Shown here: positions 34,943 to 44,030 of the stretch, piece after piece
Numbering within the stretch: the stretch's first letter is position 1
Layout: each line of letters starts with the position of its first letter
Assembly (NCBI GenBank): GCA_016721725.1
Contig: JADKHN010000001.1
Location: 744,001-808,000, forward strand
DNA: 64,000 bases
Source of the DNA: Chitinophagaceae bacterium
Lineage (GTDB): Bacteria; Bacteroidota; Bacteroidia; Chitinophagales; Chitinophagaceae
Direction: 5' to 3'
Made by a program: the position numbers and the translations under genes
Notes under the pieces: model-generated
What the model was told of the DNA's origin: nothing
Database searches by the model: none
What the model saw: only the letters and a program-made list of their open reading frames with translations

Positions 34943-36882
34943 ATGAAAAAATAGTTTTCCTGCTTGTATCGGCCCTGTCATATACCTGCCTGTCTGCGCA
35001 GACCCTGTTCACTTATGGAAGCGGAACGGTGGACAAGGCTGAGTTCCAGAGGGCTTACAACAAGAACAAGACACCGGTCACCGACAAGGAAAGATCCCTT
35101 CGCGATTATCTCGACCTCTACATCCGGTTCAAGCTCAAGGTTAAAGCGGCGAAAGACCTCAAACTGGATACCCTGCCCCAGCTGCGGAGCGACCTGGAAT
35201 CATTCCGCGGGCAGATCGAAGAGAGTTATATGAACAATGAACCGGCCGTGAACCGGCTCGTGGATGAAGCCTTTGACCGAAGCCAGAAAGACCTTCACCT
35301 CTTTCATTTTTTCATTCCGGTCGACAGCGCCATGAAGCCAGGCGATACCCTTAAAGCCTACCTGGCCGCACAGGAAATACCATCCCAACTCAGGTCGTCC
35401 AACAATAATGTGGCCCAGGTCGCCGGCAACCTGACCGCGAAATATGTGCTGGTAAAAGGGAACGATCTCGGGTTCATCACCGTCTTCTCTTTGCCCTATG
35501 CATACGAAAACCTGGCCTATGGCCTTCGAACCGGCGAGATCAGCAAGCCTTACCGCACCTCAAAGGGCTGGCATGTCTTTTACCTGGCCGGCGAAAGAAA
35601 AAGCGCGGGCCGCTGGCGTATCGCACAGATCCTGTTCTCTTTCCCTCCCGGCGAACCCAATGCCAACACCGAGGCGTTGAAAAGAAGGGCCGATTCCGTG
35701 CATGACCTGATCGCCCATGGCGAAGACTTCGCTAAACTGGCCGGATACTACAGCGATGATAAAATGACTTACATGACCGGCGGCGAAATGCCCGAGTTCG
35801 GTACCGGCAAATATGATCCTTCCTTTGAAAAGGAGGTCTTCAGCCTGAAGAAGGACGGGGATATCAGCCACGCCTTCGCTTCCCCGTTCGGCTATCACAT
35901 CATCAAAAGGATCAAACAGATCCCGACCCCTTCTGATAAAAACGATGATGGCTTTCTGGCCGATCTGAAACAAAAGGTTTTACAGGACAACCGCGTGAAT
36001 ATCGCGAAAGCCGTTTTTTACCAGGAAGTGACGGAGAAAGTGGGATTGAAAAAACTGAATACCGTTAAAGAGGCCGATCTGTTCCGTTACGCAGATACCA
36101 TTTCAGCTTACCTGCAGGAACCGGTGAACAAGAAGATACCGATCTACGACAAGGCCCTGCTCAACATCGGCACCAAGACCTACAAGGGATCCGACTGGCT
36201 GAGATTCGTACGGGATTATAAATCCGCTGCCGAATTATACAAAGGAGAAAGCAATGCCGCACTGTATGAAAAATTCATCAGCACGTCCGTCCTGGATTAT
36301 TACCGGAAAAACCTCGAATTCTATAACCCCGAATTCAGGTACCAGATGGATGAGTTCAGGGATGGCAATGTATTGTTCGAGATCATGGAAAGGAATGTTT
36401 GGAGCAGCGCCGGTAACGACAGTGTCGGACTGATGAAACATTACGAACAGAACAAAGCGAAATACACCTGGTCCGCCAGCGCCAACATCATCGTATTCAA
36501 CTGCACCAACAAGACCATCGCTGAAGAGGCCGTCGATGCCATTAAAAAAGGCAAGGATTGGAAAAAACTGCTGGAAGAACAGAACAACGCCGTTCAGGCC
36601 GATTCGGGCCGGTACGAGATCGCCCAGATCCCCATGGACAAGGGAGTGGAACCCGCAGAAGGACTGATCACCGCGCCGGTGGTGAACAGCCTGGATGGAT
36701 CGGCCAGTTTCATCAGATTCATCAAACTCTATCCCGGTCAGCAACAACGGAGCTTTGAAGAGGCCCGCGGATTGCTGATCAACGATTACCAGGTGATCCT
36801 GGAAGACCGCTGGATCGAAACCCTGAAAAAGAAATATCCTGTAAAAGTGAATGAAGAGGTCTTTAACTCTTTATTGAAATGA
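34943..36882 (+). CDS. Periplasmic parvulin-type peptidyl-prolyl isomerase, signal peptide frameshifted
   Basis: The body (about 617 residues from the GTG at 35029) carries two parvulin-like regions: AQILFSFPPGEPNANTEALK...DGDISHAFASPFGYHIIKRI (about residues 240-330) and an earlier degenerate copy ending TSKGWHVFYLAGE. It resembles SurA/PrsA-like folding factors. Starting at ATG 34943 the sequence is stopped after two codons, yet one extra A in the run of six at 34946-34951 gives a normal signal peptide (MKKIVFLLVSALSYTCLSAQ) continuous with the body. The total length of 1940 bases is one short of a full frame. It is probably intact in the organism. Confidence 0.85.
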
Positions 36883-36897
36883 TAGGTTGCGGAAAAG

Positions 36898-36926
36898 AAA
36901 AACCCTCCAGGCGGAGGGTTTTTTTT
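36898..36926. terminator. Bidirectional terminator between the isomerase gene and metF
   Basis: CCCTCC AGGC GGAGGG (36903-36918) is flanked by A-rich sequence on the left and eight T on the right (36919-36926). It serves the plus-strand isomerase and the convergent metF, whose stop codon overlaps the T run. Confidence 0.9.
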
Positions 36927-37878
36927 ATAGGATCTGCCTGACCACTTCCCCTACGATCTGGGGCCGGCCAAGGGTATAATAATGGAGTACGGGCACGCCC
37001 GCTTTCTTCAGTTCCCGCGATTGCTGCAACAACCATTCGGTTCCCACCTTCTCCACATCGGCGTCGGTCTCGCATTTCATGATCTCTTTGCTGAGTGCGG
37101 TAGGCAGGTCGATATGAAAGACCTTGGGCAGCATGGTGAGCTGCTTCTTGGTATAGATGGGTTTCAACCCCGGAATGATCGGCACCTGGATCCCGATATC
37201 ACGACAGGCCTTCACAAAAGCGAAGTATTTTTCATTATCGAAGAACATCTGCGTGATGATATAATCCGCGCCCAGGTCGATCTTGTTCTTGAGGTATTGC
37301 AGATCGCTTTCCATATTGGGCGCTTCAAAATGTTTTTCGGGATAGCCCGCCACGCCGATGCAGAACTTGGTCTGGCTGGTATTCTTCAGGTCCTCTTCCA
37401 GGTAAACGCCGGCATTCAGGTCAACCACCTGTTTCAACAGGTCGCTGGCATACCGGTGGCCACCGGGCTCGGGCAGGAAAGCGGTTTCGTTCTTGGCCGC
37501 GTCGCCCCGTAAGACCAGCACGTTGTCGATCCCGAGATAATTCAGGTTGATCAGGGCGTCCTCGGTCTCATTGATGCTGAAGCCCCCGCAGATCAGGTGA
37601 GGGACCGTATCCACGCTGTAGTGATTCATGATGGAGGCACAGATGCTCTCCGTACCGGGCCGCTTGCGAACCACCACTTTCTGAAAACTGCCGTCGGCAT
37701 TCTTCTTGAACATGTGTTCGCTCCGGTGGTAAGTGACATTGATGAAGGACGGTTTGAACTCCATCAGGGGGTCGAGGTGCTGATAAAGAGACTGGATGCC
37801 CTTTCCCTTAAGCGGGGGCAGGATCTCAAAGGAGATCAGGGTGTCTTTTGCCTGCTTGATATGATCGGTGACTTTCAT
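36925..37878 (-). CDS. metF: Methylenetetrahydrofolate reductase
   Basis: A 317-residue FAD enzyme of the one-carbon pathway. It reduces 5,10-methylene-THF to 5-methyl-THF for methionine synthesis. TLISFEILPPLKGKGIQ carries the catalytic Glu, FINVTYHRSEH the folate contact, and NVLVLRGDAAKNE the FAD site. LGADYIITQMFFDNEKYF and IPIIPGLKPIYTKKQL complete the barrel. Length matches the E. coli enzyme plus a short C-terminal extension. Confidence 0.95.
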   Translation of the reverse strand: MKVTDHIKQAKDTLISFEILPPLKGKGIQSLYQHLDPLMEFKPSFINVTYHRSEHMFKKNADGSFQKVVVRKRPGTESICASIMNHYSVDTVPHLICGGFSINETEDALINLNYLGIDNVLVLRGDAAKNETAFLPEPGGHRYASDLLKQVVDLNAGVYLEEDLKNTSQTKFCIGVAGYPEKHFEAPNMESDLQYLKNKIDLGADYIITQMFFDNEKYFAFVKACRDIGIQVPIIPGLKPIYTKKQLTMLPKVFHIDLPTALSKEIMKCETDADVEKVGTEWLLQQSRELKKAGVPVLHYYTLGRPQIVGEVVRQIL

Positions 37879-37969
37879 TCGGTGATTTAGACTGCAAACT
37901 TAACTAAGCGGGGAAACATAATCAAACTATGTTGACAGGGCCCCTGCCTGCAGTAAGGCCTGCCAGGGT

Positions 37970-38635
37970 TCAGTAAACGATATTCTGAAGTATGATCGTG
38001 GCCCTGCGGGTATATACATTCCCGAGCAATCCCTTATTGTAATAATATCGCTGGGCGATCCATACATACTCATTGAACCAGATCTTGTCCACGATCTGCA
38101 GGGTTCCGGGAGGGGGTGGCAGCAAACTGCCTTCATAATAATTCACGGCCAGGTTTCCCAGCAGGCCGAACGGAAGGGAATCCTTGATGCCTTTGACGGT
38201 AAAGTCGAGCGTGACACTGCCGTTATAGGTATTGTAAATATCGTTGAGTGAGGCCGGGTTCTTGCACAGCAACCGGGAGGCACTGTTGGCGTAATGGTAT
38301 AGCCCGCCTGTTTTTTCATTGAGCAGCCAAACGGGGTTATTGGTTGCGGAATCAACGATATTCAGCCATTTCTCTCCGCCCAGTGTTTCCTCACTCAGGG
38401 CCTTATAGGTCACATCATGGGATTCTATGAACCCGCCGCCGGAATTGAACGTGGAGTAGCGGTAATACCATTTGGTTCCCAACTTCGGTTTCTGGTTGAC
38501 GGGGGTCCCGCCACCCGTACCCGTTCCGCCCCCACCGGTCAGGGTTCCGTCCAGCTCCTTCTGGCAGGAGGAAAAACCAACCAGGATCATCGTTAAAAAC
38601 AGAGATGCGGTGCGAAGGGATGATCGTAGTTTCAT
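37970..38635 (-). CDS. Lipoprotein of unknown function with a glycine-rich linker
   Basis: A 221-residue protein with a signal peptide ending in the lipobox VGFSSC, followed by a Gly/Thr-rich spacer (GTLTGGGGTGTGGGTPVN) that probably tethers the domain away from the membrane. The folded part begins LGTKWYYRYSTFNSGGGF and has alternating hydrophobic residues typical of beta structure. I do not recognise a family. It stands alone between metF and lptB. Confidence 0.7.
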   Translation of the reverse strand: MKLRSSLRTASLFLTMILVGFSSCQKELDGTLTGGGGTGTGGGTPVNQKPKLGTKWYYRYSTFNSGGGFIESHDVTYKALSEETLGGEKWLNIVDSATNNPVWLLNEKTGGLYHYANSASRLLCKNPASLNDIYNTYNGSVTLDFTVKGIKDSLPFGLLGNLAVNYYEGSLLPPPPGTLQIVDKIWFNEYVWIAQRYYYNKGLLGNVYTRRATIILQNIVY

Positions 38636-38765
38636 GTATTTATATGATGGCGTAGGGGTAAATTTAGTTATTATCAGCCTGAATCGAGCATGGCCGGCCT
38701 TTTTTTACCCGCCTGTAAAGTCCTGTTAATTAAAACGGATGACCCGGCTTGTAGATGGTTTCCTT

Positions 38766-38773
38766 TATTTTTG
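38766..38773 (+). promoter_or_regulatory. Promoter -7 element of lptB
   Basis: TATTTTTG matches TAnnTTTG exactly and lies 15 bases upstream of the TTG start codon at 38789. Confidence 0.45.
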
Positions 38774-38788
38774 TAAAAACAGCCCGCT

Positions 38789-39550
38789 TTGAATTTAACC
38801 ATACAGACCCAGGAACTGGTCAAGATCTATGGCAGCCGTACGGTGGTGAACAAGGTCTCTTTCAATGTGACCCAGGGTGAGATCGTGGGCTTGCTGGGGC
38901 CAAACGGCGCGGGAAAGACCACTTCTTTCTACCAGGTGGTTGGACTGATCAAGCCCGATTCGGGCGAGGTCTTCCTCAACGACATCAACATCACCAGGCT
39001 TCCCATGTATAAAAGAGCCCAGATGGGCATCGGTTATCTTCCCCAGGAAGCCAGCGTGTTCCGCAAGCTGAGCGTGGAGGATAATATCACCGCCGTGCTG
39101 GAGATGAAGAAGATGAACAAGAAGGACCAGAAAGAAAAACTGGAAGTGCTGCTGGATGAGTTCCGTTTGCAGCATGTGCGTAAGAATAACGGCGACACCT
39201 TAAGCGGCGGTGAAAGGCGCCGGACCGAGATCGCCAGGGCGCTGGCCGTAGACCCCAAATTCATCTTACTGGACGAGCCTTTTGCCGGCGTCGATCCCAT
39301 CGCCGTGGAAGACATACAGGCCATCGTGGCCAAACTGAAATACCGCAACATCGGCATCCTCATCACCGATCACAATGTGAACGAGACACTCTCCATCTGC
39401 GACAGGGCCTACCTGCTGATCGACGGCAAGATCTTCAAACACGGTACCGCCGAAGAGCTGGCCGGCGACGAACAAGTGCGCCGTTTGTACCTGGGCCGCA
39501 ATTTCGAACTGAAACGAAAGGACTACCTGCATGATGAAGCTGCCCGATAA
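38789..39550 (+). CDS. lptB: LPS export ABC transporter ATP-binding protein
   Basis: A 253-residue ABC ATPase. Walker A is GPNGAGKTT, Q-loop YLPQEASVFRKLSVEDNI, signature LSGGERRRTEIARAL, Walker B FILLDEPFAGVDPIAVEDI and H-loop ILITDHNVNETL. The PQE-SVFRKLTV segment is diagnostic of LptB, which powers lipopolysaccharide extraction from the inner membrane with LptFG. The start is a TTG at 38789; there is no closer in-frame ATG. The GH3 gene begins 20 bases after the stop. Confidence 0.95.
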   Translation: MNLTIQTQELVKIYGSRTVVNKVSFNVTQGEIVGLLGPNGAGKTTSFYQVVGLIKPDSGEVFLNDINITRLPMYKRAQMGIGYLPQEASVFRKLSVEDNITAVLEMKKMNKKDQKEKLEVLLDEFRLQHVRKNNGDTLSGGERRRTEIARALAVDPKFILLDEPFAGVDPIAVEDIQAIVAKLKYRNIGILITDHNVNETLSICDRAYLLIDGKIFKHGTAEELAGDEQVRRLYLGRNFELKRKDYLHDEAAR

Positions 39551-39570
39551 TTATTTATCTTGGCACTGAA

Positions 39571-41079
39571 ATGAAACTGCTCTCCTCCGCGATATCAAAA
39601 CTGGCCAGGATGAGGCTATGGCGAATTGAAAAATGGAGCAACCATCCCGTTGCCGCCCAGCGCGAGGTATTGCAGGACCTGGTCACCGCCGCACAGTACA
39701 CCGAATTCGGCAAGAAATACGGATTCTCAAAACTCTTCAACGTCAAGGAATTTAAAAAACGCGTCCCCATCCACGAGTACGACGACATCAAGCCCTATAT
39801 ACTCCGGATGATGGAAGGAGAAGAGAACATCCTCTGGAACACCCCGGTCAAATGGTTCGCCAAATCATCGGGAACCACCTCCGATAAAAGCAAGTTCATC
39901 CCCATCAGTGAAGAAAGCCTGGCACAGAATCATTTCCAGGCCAGCAAAGACGTGCTCAGCAATTACTACAAGAACTTCCCGTCCAGCGACCTGCTCACGG
40001 GAAAAGGCCTTGTCGTGGGCGGCTCACACCAGATCAGCAAGGTCAATGAAGACATCCAGTATGGCGATCTCAGCGCCGTACTGATGCAGAACTCCCCCTT
40101 CTGGGGCCAGTGGCTGCGCACGCCTGAATTAAGCGTGGCCCTGCTCGATGAATGGGAGAACAAGATCGAAAAGCTGGCCCAGATCACCGCGAACGAGAAC
40201 GTGACCTCGGTGGCGGGAGTTCCTACCTGGACCCTGCTTCTCATGAAACGCATCCTGGAGATCAAGAATAAAAAGACCATCAAGGAAGTGTGGCCCAACC
40301 TCGAACTCTATATCAATGGAGGGGTTTCCTTTGTCCCCTACAAAGATCAATTCGACAAGATCATCGGCGGAAAGATCAACTACCTCGAGATCTATAATGC
40401 CAGCGAGGGTTTTATCGCCGGCCAGCAAAACCCGGATGACAACGGCATGCTCCTCTTCACCGAACACGGCATCTTTTATGAGTTCCTGCCGGTGGAGGAA
40501 TATGGAAAGGACAACCCGGTGACCGTGGGTTTAAAGGATGTGAAGCCGGGCGTGAACTATGCCTTGGTGATCAGCACCACCGGCGGCTTGTGGCGATACC
40601 TCATCGGGGATACCATCCAGTTCACCTCCCTGAACCCCTATAAGATCAAGGTGAGCGGAAGGCTCAAACATTACATGAACGCGTTCGGCGAGGAAGTGAT
40701 CGTGGACAATAGCGATAAGGCAATTGCGATCGCGTCGGAAAAGACCGGCGCCATCGTGAACGATTATACCGCGGCCCCGGTTTTTTTCAGCGAGGGCAGC
40801 AACGGCACCCATGAATGGCTGATCGAGTTTGACCAGGCGCCGGCCGACCTGGGTGTCTTCACCGAAGAACTGGATGCCGCATTGAAGAGTATCAACAGCG
40901 ATTATGAGGCCAAGCGTCACCGTGATATCGCCTTACGGATGCCCATTGTACACGCCCTGCCGCCCGGCAGTTTCACCAACTGGTTGAGGAGTAAGGGGAA
41001 AATGGGGGGCCAGCATAAAGTGCCGCGGCTGAGCAACGACCGAACGGTTCTGGAAGATATCCTGGGAATGAATAAGTAG
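39571..41079 (+). CDS. GH3 auxin-responsive promoter family protein (acyl-adenylating), copy 2
   Basis: 502 residues. It contains the GH3 adenylation motifs AKSSGTTSDKSKFIPIS (about residues 100-116), LYINGGVSFVPYKDQF, YNASEGFIAGQ and GGLWRYLIGDTIQFTS. It shares fold and motif order with the gene at 16204 but is clearly divergent (for example WFAKSSGTTS against FALSSGTSD), so they are paralogues and not a recent duplication. It follows lptB by 20 bases and probably shares its transcript. Whether it conjugates an acid to an amino acid is untested. Confidence 0.9.
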   Translation: MKLLSSAISKLARMRLWRIEKWSNHPVAAQREVLQDLVTAAQYTEFGKKYGFSKLFNVKEFKKRVPIHEYDDIKPYILRMMEGEENILWNTPVKWFAKSSGTTSDKSKFIPISEESLAQNHFQASKDVLSNYYKNFPSSDLLTGKGLVVGGSHQISKVNEDIQYGDLSAVLMQNSPFWGQWLRTPELSVALLDEWENKIEKLAQITANENVTSVAGVPTWTLLLMKRILEIKNKKTIKEVWPNLELYINGGVSFVPYKDQFDKIIGGKINYLEIYNASEGFIAGQQNPDDNGMLLFTEHGIFYEFLPVEEYGKDNPVTVGLKDVKPGVNYALVISTTGGLWRYLIGDTIQFTSLNPYKIKVSGRLKHYMNAFGEEVIVDNSDKAIAIASEKTGAIVNDYTAAPVFFSEGSNGTHEWLIEFDQAPADLGVFTEELDAALKSINSDYEAKRHRDIALRMPIVHALPPGSFTNWLRSKGKMGGQHKVPRLSNDRTVLEDILGMNK

Positions 41080-41126
41080 CCCGCCAACCTTCGGCCCGGC
41101 ATCAAATACATAAAACAAAATAAGTT

Positions 41127-41134
41127 TACATTTG
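41127..41134 (+). promoter_or_regulatory. Promoter -7 element of fabG
   Basis: TACATTTG matches TAnnTTTG exactly, 19 bases upstream of the fabG ATG. Confidence 0.45.
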
Positions 41135-41153
41135 TTGATCTGAAAACAGTCAT

Positions 41154-41909
41154 ATGAAACTACTAGCAGGAAAAAACGCCGTGATCACCGGAGCTGCGCG
41201 GGGAATCGGAGAAGGGATCGCCATTAAATTCGCTGAAGAAGGAGCCAATGTGGCCTTTACTTATGTGAGCGACAGCAGCGCCGAAAAAGCGAAGGCCCTG
41301 GAAGAAAAACTCACGGCCCTGGGTGTGAAGGCGAAAGCCTATCAAAGCAATGCCGGAGATTTCGCCGCCTGCGAAGCCTTCATCAATGATGTAATGGCCC
41401 AGTTCGGTTCGATCGATATCTGCGTGAATAATGCGGGCATTTCAAAAGACAACCTCCTGCTGCGCATGACCCCCGAACAATGGGATGAGGTGATGCAGAC
41501 CAACCTGAAAAGCGTATTCAATATGACCAAGCAGGTCATCCGGCCAATGATGAAGGCCCGGAGCGGCTCCATCATCAATATGAGCAGCGTGATCGGCGAA
41601 ATGGGCAATGCGGGGCAGAGCAGCTATGCCGCCAGCAAGGCCGGCATCATCGGCTTCACCAAGAGTGTCGCCAAGGAGCTCGGAAGCCGCAACATCCGTT
41701 GCAATGCCGTTGCCCCGGGATTTGTGGAGACCGATATGACCAGCTACCTGAAAGAAGGCGAAGGCGCCGAAAAATACAAGGCCGATATCCCCCTGGGCCG
41801 GTTTGCCAGCACCGGCGACATCGCCAATGTATGCCTCTTCCTGGCCTGTGATATGAGCAGTTATGTGACCGGGCAGGTGATCAGTGCCTGCGGCGGACTG
41901 AACATCTGA
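41154..41909 (+). CDS. fabG: 3-oxoacyl-[acyl-carrier-protein] reductase FabG
   Basis: A 251-residue classical SDR. The NADPH motif is ITGAARGIGEGIA (residues 10-22), followed by NNAGI, and the catalytic Ser-Tyr-Lys is in NMSSVIGEMGNAGQSSYAASKAGIIGFTKS. PGFVETDM is the conserved cofactor strand. It reduces 3-oxoacyl-ACP in fatty acid elongation. The near-canonical sequence supports FabG rather than another SDR. Confidence 0.95.
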   Translation: MKLLAGKNAVITGAARGIGEGIAIKFAEEGANVAFTYVSDSSAEKAKALEEKLTALGVKAKAYQSNAGDFAACEAFINDVMAQFGSIDICVNNAGISKDNLLLRMTPEQWDEVMQTNLKSVFNMTKQVIRPMMKARSGSIINMSSVIGEMGNAGQSSYAASKAGIIGFTKSVAKELGSRNIRCNAVAPGFVETDMTSYLKEGEGAEKYKADIPLGRFASTGDIANVCLFLACDMSSYVTGQVISACGGLNI

Positions 41910-41923
41910 GTCCATTTTTACAA

Positions 41924-41966
41924 AACTTTGACAAAGTTAATTAGGCGGACAGGGCCTTCAGGCCTT
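41924..41966. promoter_or_regulatory. Palindrome and hairpin between fabG and the export operon
   Basis: AACTTTG A CAAAGTT (41924-41938) is a perfect palindrome suited to an operator. AGGGCC TTCA GGCCTT (41951-41966) forms a hairpin followed by TCTTT and may be a weak terminator for fabG. Both lie upstream of the small exported protein gene at 41981. Confidence 0.4.
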
Positions 41967-41980
41967 TCTTTGCACCTCAA

Positions 41981-42256
41981 ATGAAAAGGCTGTTCTCCAT
42001 ATTATTGATCCTGACCACCAGTCTGTATGTACTTCCGGTTAAAGAAGTCATCCACCTCGGCGACCCGGTATGTATGATGGATATGGACGAAGCCAAAGAA
42101 GAAACCAGTAAAAAGGAAAAGAACAAGGAACTCTTTTCTTTAAGCGCCAACTATCTCTGCCAGCAGGACTCCTATTCCTGCTTACATCAAATGGTGCCGG
42201 TATCGCTTCCCGTACAGCTCCACCTCGTGGAAACCCCTCCTCCCGATCAGGTTTAA
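41981..42256 (+). CDS. Small exported protein heading the ABC export operon
   Basis: A 91-residue protein with a signal-like N-terminus (MKRLFSILLILTTSLYVLP), an acidic and lysine-rich middle (MDMDEAKEETSKKEKNKELF) and a C-terminal block VSLPVQLHLVETPPPDQV. No known family is recognised. Its C-terminus resembles that of the protein at 54368 (ISLPAPYTSLLEMPPEQA). It precedes an ABC exporter, HlyD and TolC genes on the same strand, so it could be a component or passenger of that system; this is inference. Confidence 0.6.
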   Translation: MKRLFSILLILTTSLYVLPVKEVIHLGDPVCMMDMDEAKEETSKKEKNKELFSLSANYLCQQDSYSCLHQMVPVSLPVQLHLVETPPPDQV

Positions 42257-42336
42257 GAATTCGAAGAAATTCGACCATTTCATGTGATGCATAGTGCATC
42301 TTTGCCCTTATTTCTTACATAATCAACTTGTTTTCT

Positions 42337-44019
42337 ATGAATGGAAGACCCAGCCCTGTAACCCGGATATTCAACCTGGTCAGGCAAAAACGAAAGGATA
42401 TTTCCGCCATTTATTTCTACGCGGTCATGAACGGACTCATTCTCCTGGCCATCCCGGTTGGCATCCAGGCGCTGATCGGTTTTGCACAAACGAACACCGC
42501 ATCCGCCTCCATCATACTGCTCATTGTATTGGTCGTGGTCAGCGTCTTTGTCGCCGGAGTGCTGCAGGTAAAACAAATGCAGGTGATCGAAAAGGTCCAG
42601 CAGAAGATCTTCGTCAAATATTCGTTCGCCATGGCCCAAAAGGTCCCTGAACTGAAATTATCTGCCGTGGATAACTATTATCTTCCCGAGTTGATGAACC
42701 GGTTCTTCGATATCGGCAATTTGCAAAAAGGGCTGGCGAAGATCCTGCTGGATTTTCCGCTGGCCATCATACAGATCCTTTTCGGACTCCTGCTGCTGGC
42801 CTTCTATCACCCGGTCTTCATCGCGTTCGGCCTCTTGCTCATCCTGGTGATCAGTGGCATTCTATATTTTTCAGGGACCCGGGGCTTACAAAAAAGTATC
42901 GAAGAAAGTACGTTAAAATACAAGACGGCCGGCTGGCTTGAAGAAATGGCCCGGATCATCCGTTCGGTCAAATTCTCCAAATCGACTGATTTTCTCCTGA
43001 ATAAAACAGACGAGAACGTGACCCGTTACCTCGAAGCGAGGACGGCTCATTATAAGATCCTGGAGATCCAGTTCAAAACGCTGATCGGCTTTAAAACACT
43101 GGTCACAACGGCCATGCTGGTTGTAGGCACTTTTTTGCTGCTTGACCAACAGCTCAACGTAGGGCAGTTCATCGCCGCCGAGATCGTCATCCTCACCATC
43201 ATCAACTCGGTTGAAAAACTCATCAGCAACCTGGATAGTGTGTATGATGTGCTGACCGCGGTTGAAAAAATTGAGCAGGTGACCGACAAGGAAAGTGAAT
43301 GGAGCGGTACGGTGGTCCTCCCGGATAGCGAGGAAGGATTAAGCCTTTCTCTGCATCACGTCTCCTTCTCTTATCCTGATACCGGGAATCCGGTGGTCAA
43401 TGATGTCTCTTTCCGGATCAATGCCGGTGAAAAGGTCTGCATCCACGGAGATGAAGGTTCGGGCAAATCAACCTTGCTGCGCTTGCTTGCCGGGACCTAC
43501 CAGGATTTTTCAGGCGCCATCCTGATCAATGATATCCCGGTCAACAACTATCAACTACCCTCGCTCCGTTTGAAGACTGGCGTGGTGATCAGCCAACAGG
43601 ATATTTTTGAAGGCACCCTCATGGAGAATATCTGCCTGGGGCTGGAAGATGCGGATATCGCAGAGATCCAGCGGCTCTGCGACAAGGTTGGTCTGACCGA
43701 ATATATCAGCACACTGAAGAACGGCTTTGATACGCCATTATACGCCACCGGCAGAAAATTACCGGGTCATGCCATAAAAAAGATCCTGCTGGTCAGGGCC
43801 CTGCTTAACAAACCCCGTTTGTTATTGCTTGAGGAACCCTGGATCGGTTTGGAAAAAACGAACCAGGCACAAACCCGGGAGTTCCTGCTCCATGAATTGA
43901 AAAAAACCACTGTCGTGGTCATTACCCGGGATATAGAATACGCAAAATCCTGCGACAAGATCATCCATTTAAAAAAAGATGGTTGCCAGGTATCCGTAAA
44001 CAATAAAGATCAAGGCTAA
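42337..44019 (+). CDS. ABC half-transporter (permease-ATPase fusion) with degenerate ATPase motifs
   Basis: A protein of about 560 residues: a membrane domain of around five or six helices (residues 20-300) fused to an ABC ATPase. Walker A is HGDEGSGKSTLL and the Q-loop is VVISQQDIFEGTL. The other motifs are altered: the signature reads LPGHA instead of LSGGQ, Walker B is LLLLEEPW with Glu for Asp, and the H-loop His is Arg (VVVITRD). There is no peptidase domain. With HlyD and TolC genes following it resembles a type I secretion exporter. The start is taken as ATG 42337; an ATG at 42328 adds three residues. Confidence 0.85.
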   Translation: MNGRPSPVTRIFNLVRQKRKDISAIYFYAVMNGLILLAIPVGIQALIGFAQTNTASASIILLIVLVVVSVFVAGVLQVKQMQVIEKVQQKIFVKYSFAMAQKVPELKLSAVDNYYLPELMNRFFDIGNLQKGLAKILLDFPLAIIQILFGLLLLAFYHPVFIAFGLLLILVISGILYFSGTRGLQKSIEESTLKYKTAGWLEEMARIIRSVKFSKSTDFLLNKTDENVTRYLEARTAHYKILEIQFKTLIGFKTLVTTAMLVVGTFLLLDQQLNVGQFIAAEIVILTIINSVEKLISNLDSVYDVLTAVEKIEQVTDKESEWSGTVVLPDSEEGLSLSLHHVSFSYPDTGNPVVNDVSFRINAGEKVCIHGDEGSGKSTLLRLLAGTYQDFSGAILINDIPVNNYQLPSLRLKTGVVISQQDIFEGTLMENICLGLEDADIAEIQRLCDKVGLTEYISTLKNGFDTPLYATGRKLPGHAIKKILLVRALLNKPRLLLLEEPWIGLEKTNQAQTREFLLHELKKTTVVVITRDIEYAKSCDKIIHLKKDGCQVSVNNKDQG

Positions 44020-44030
44020 AAAAACGCTTC

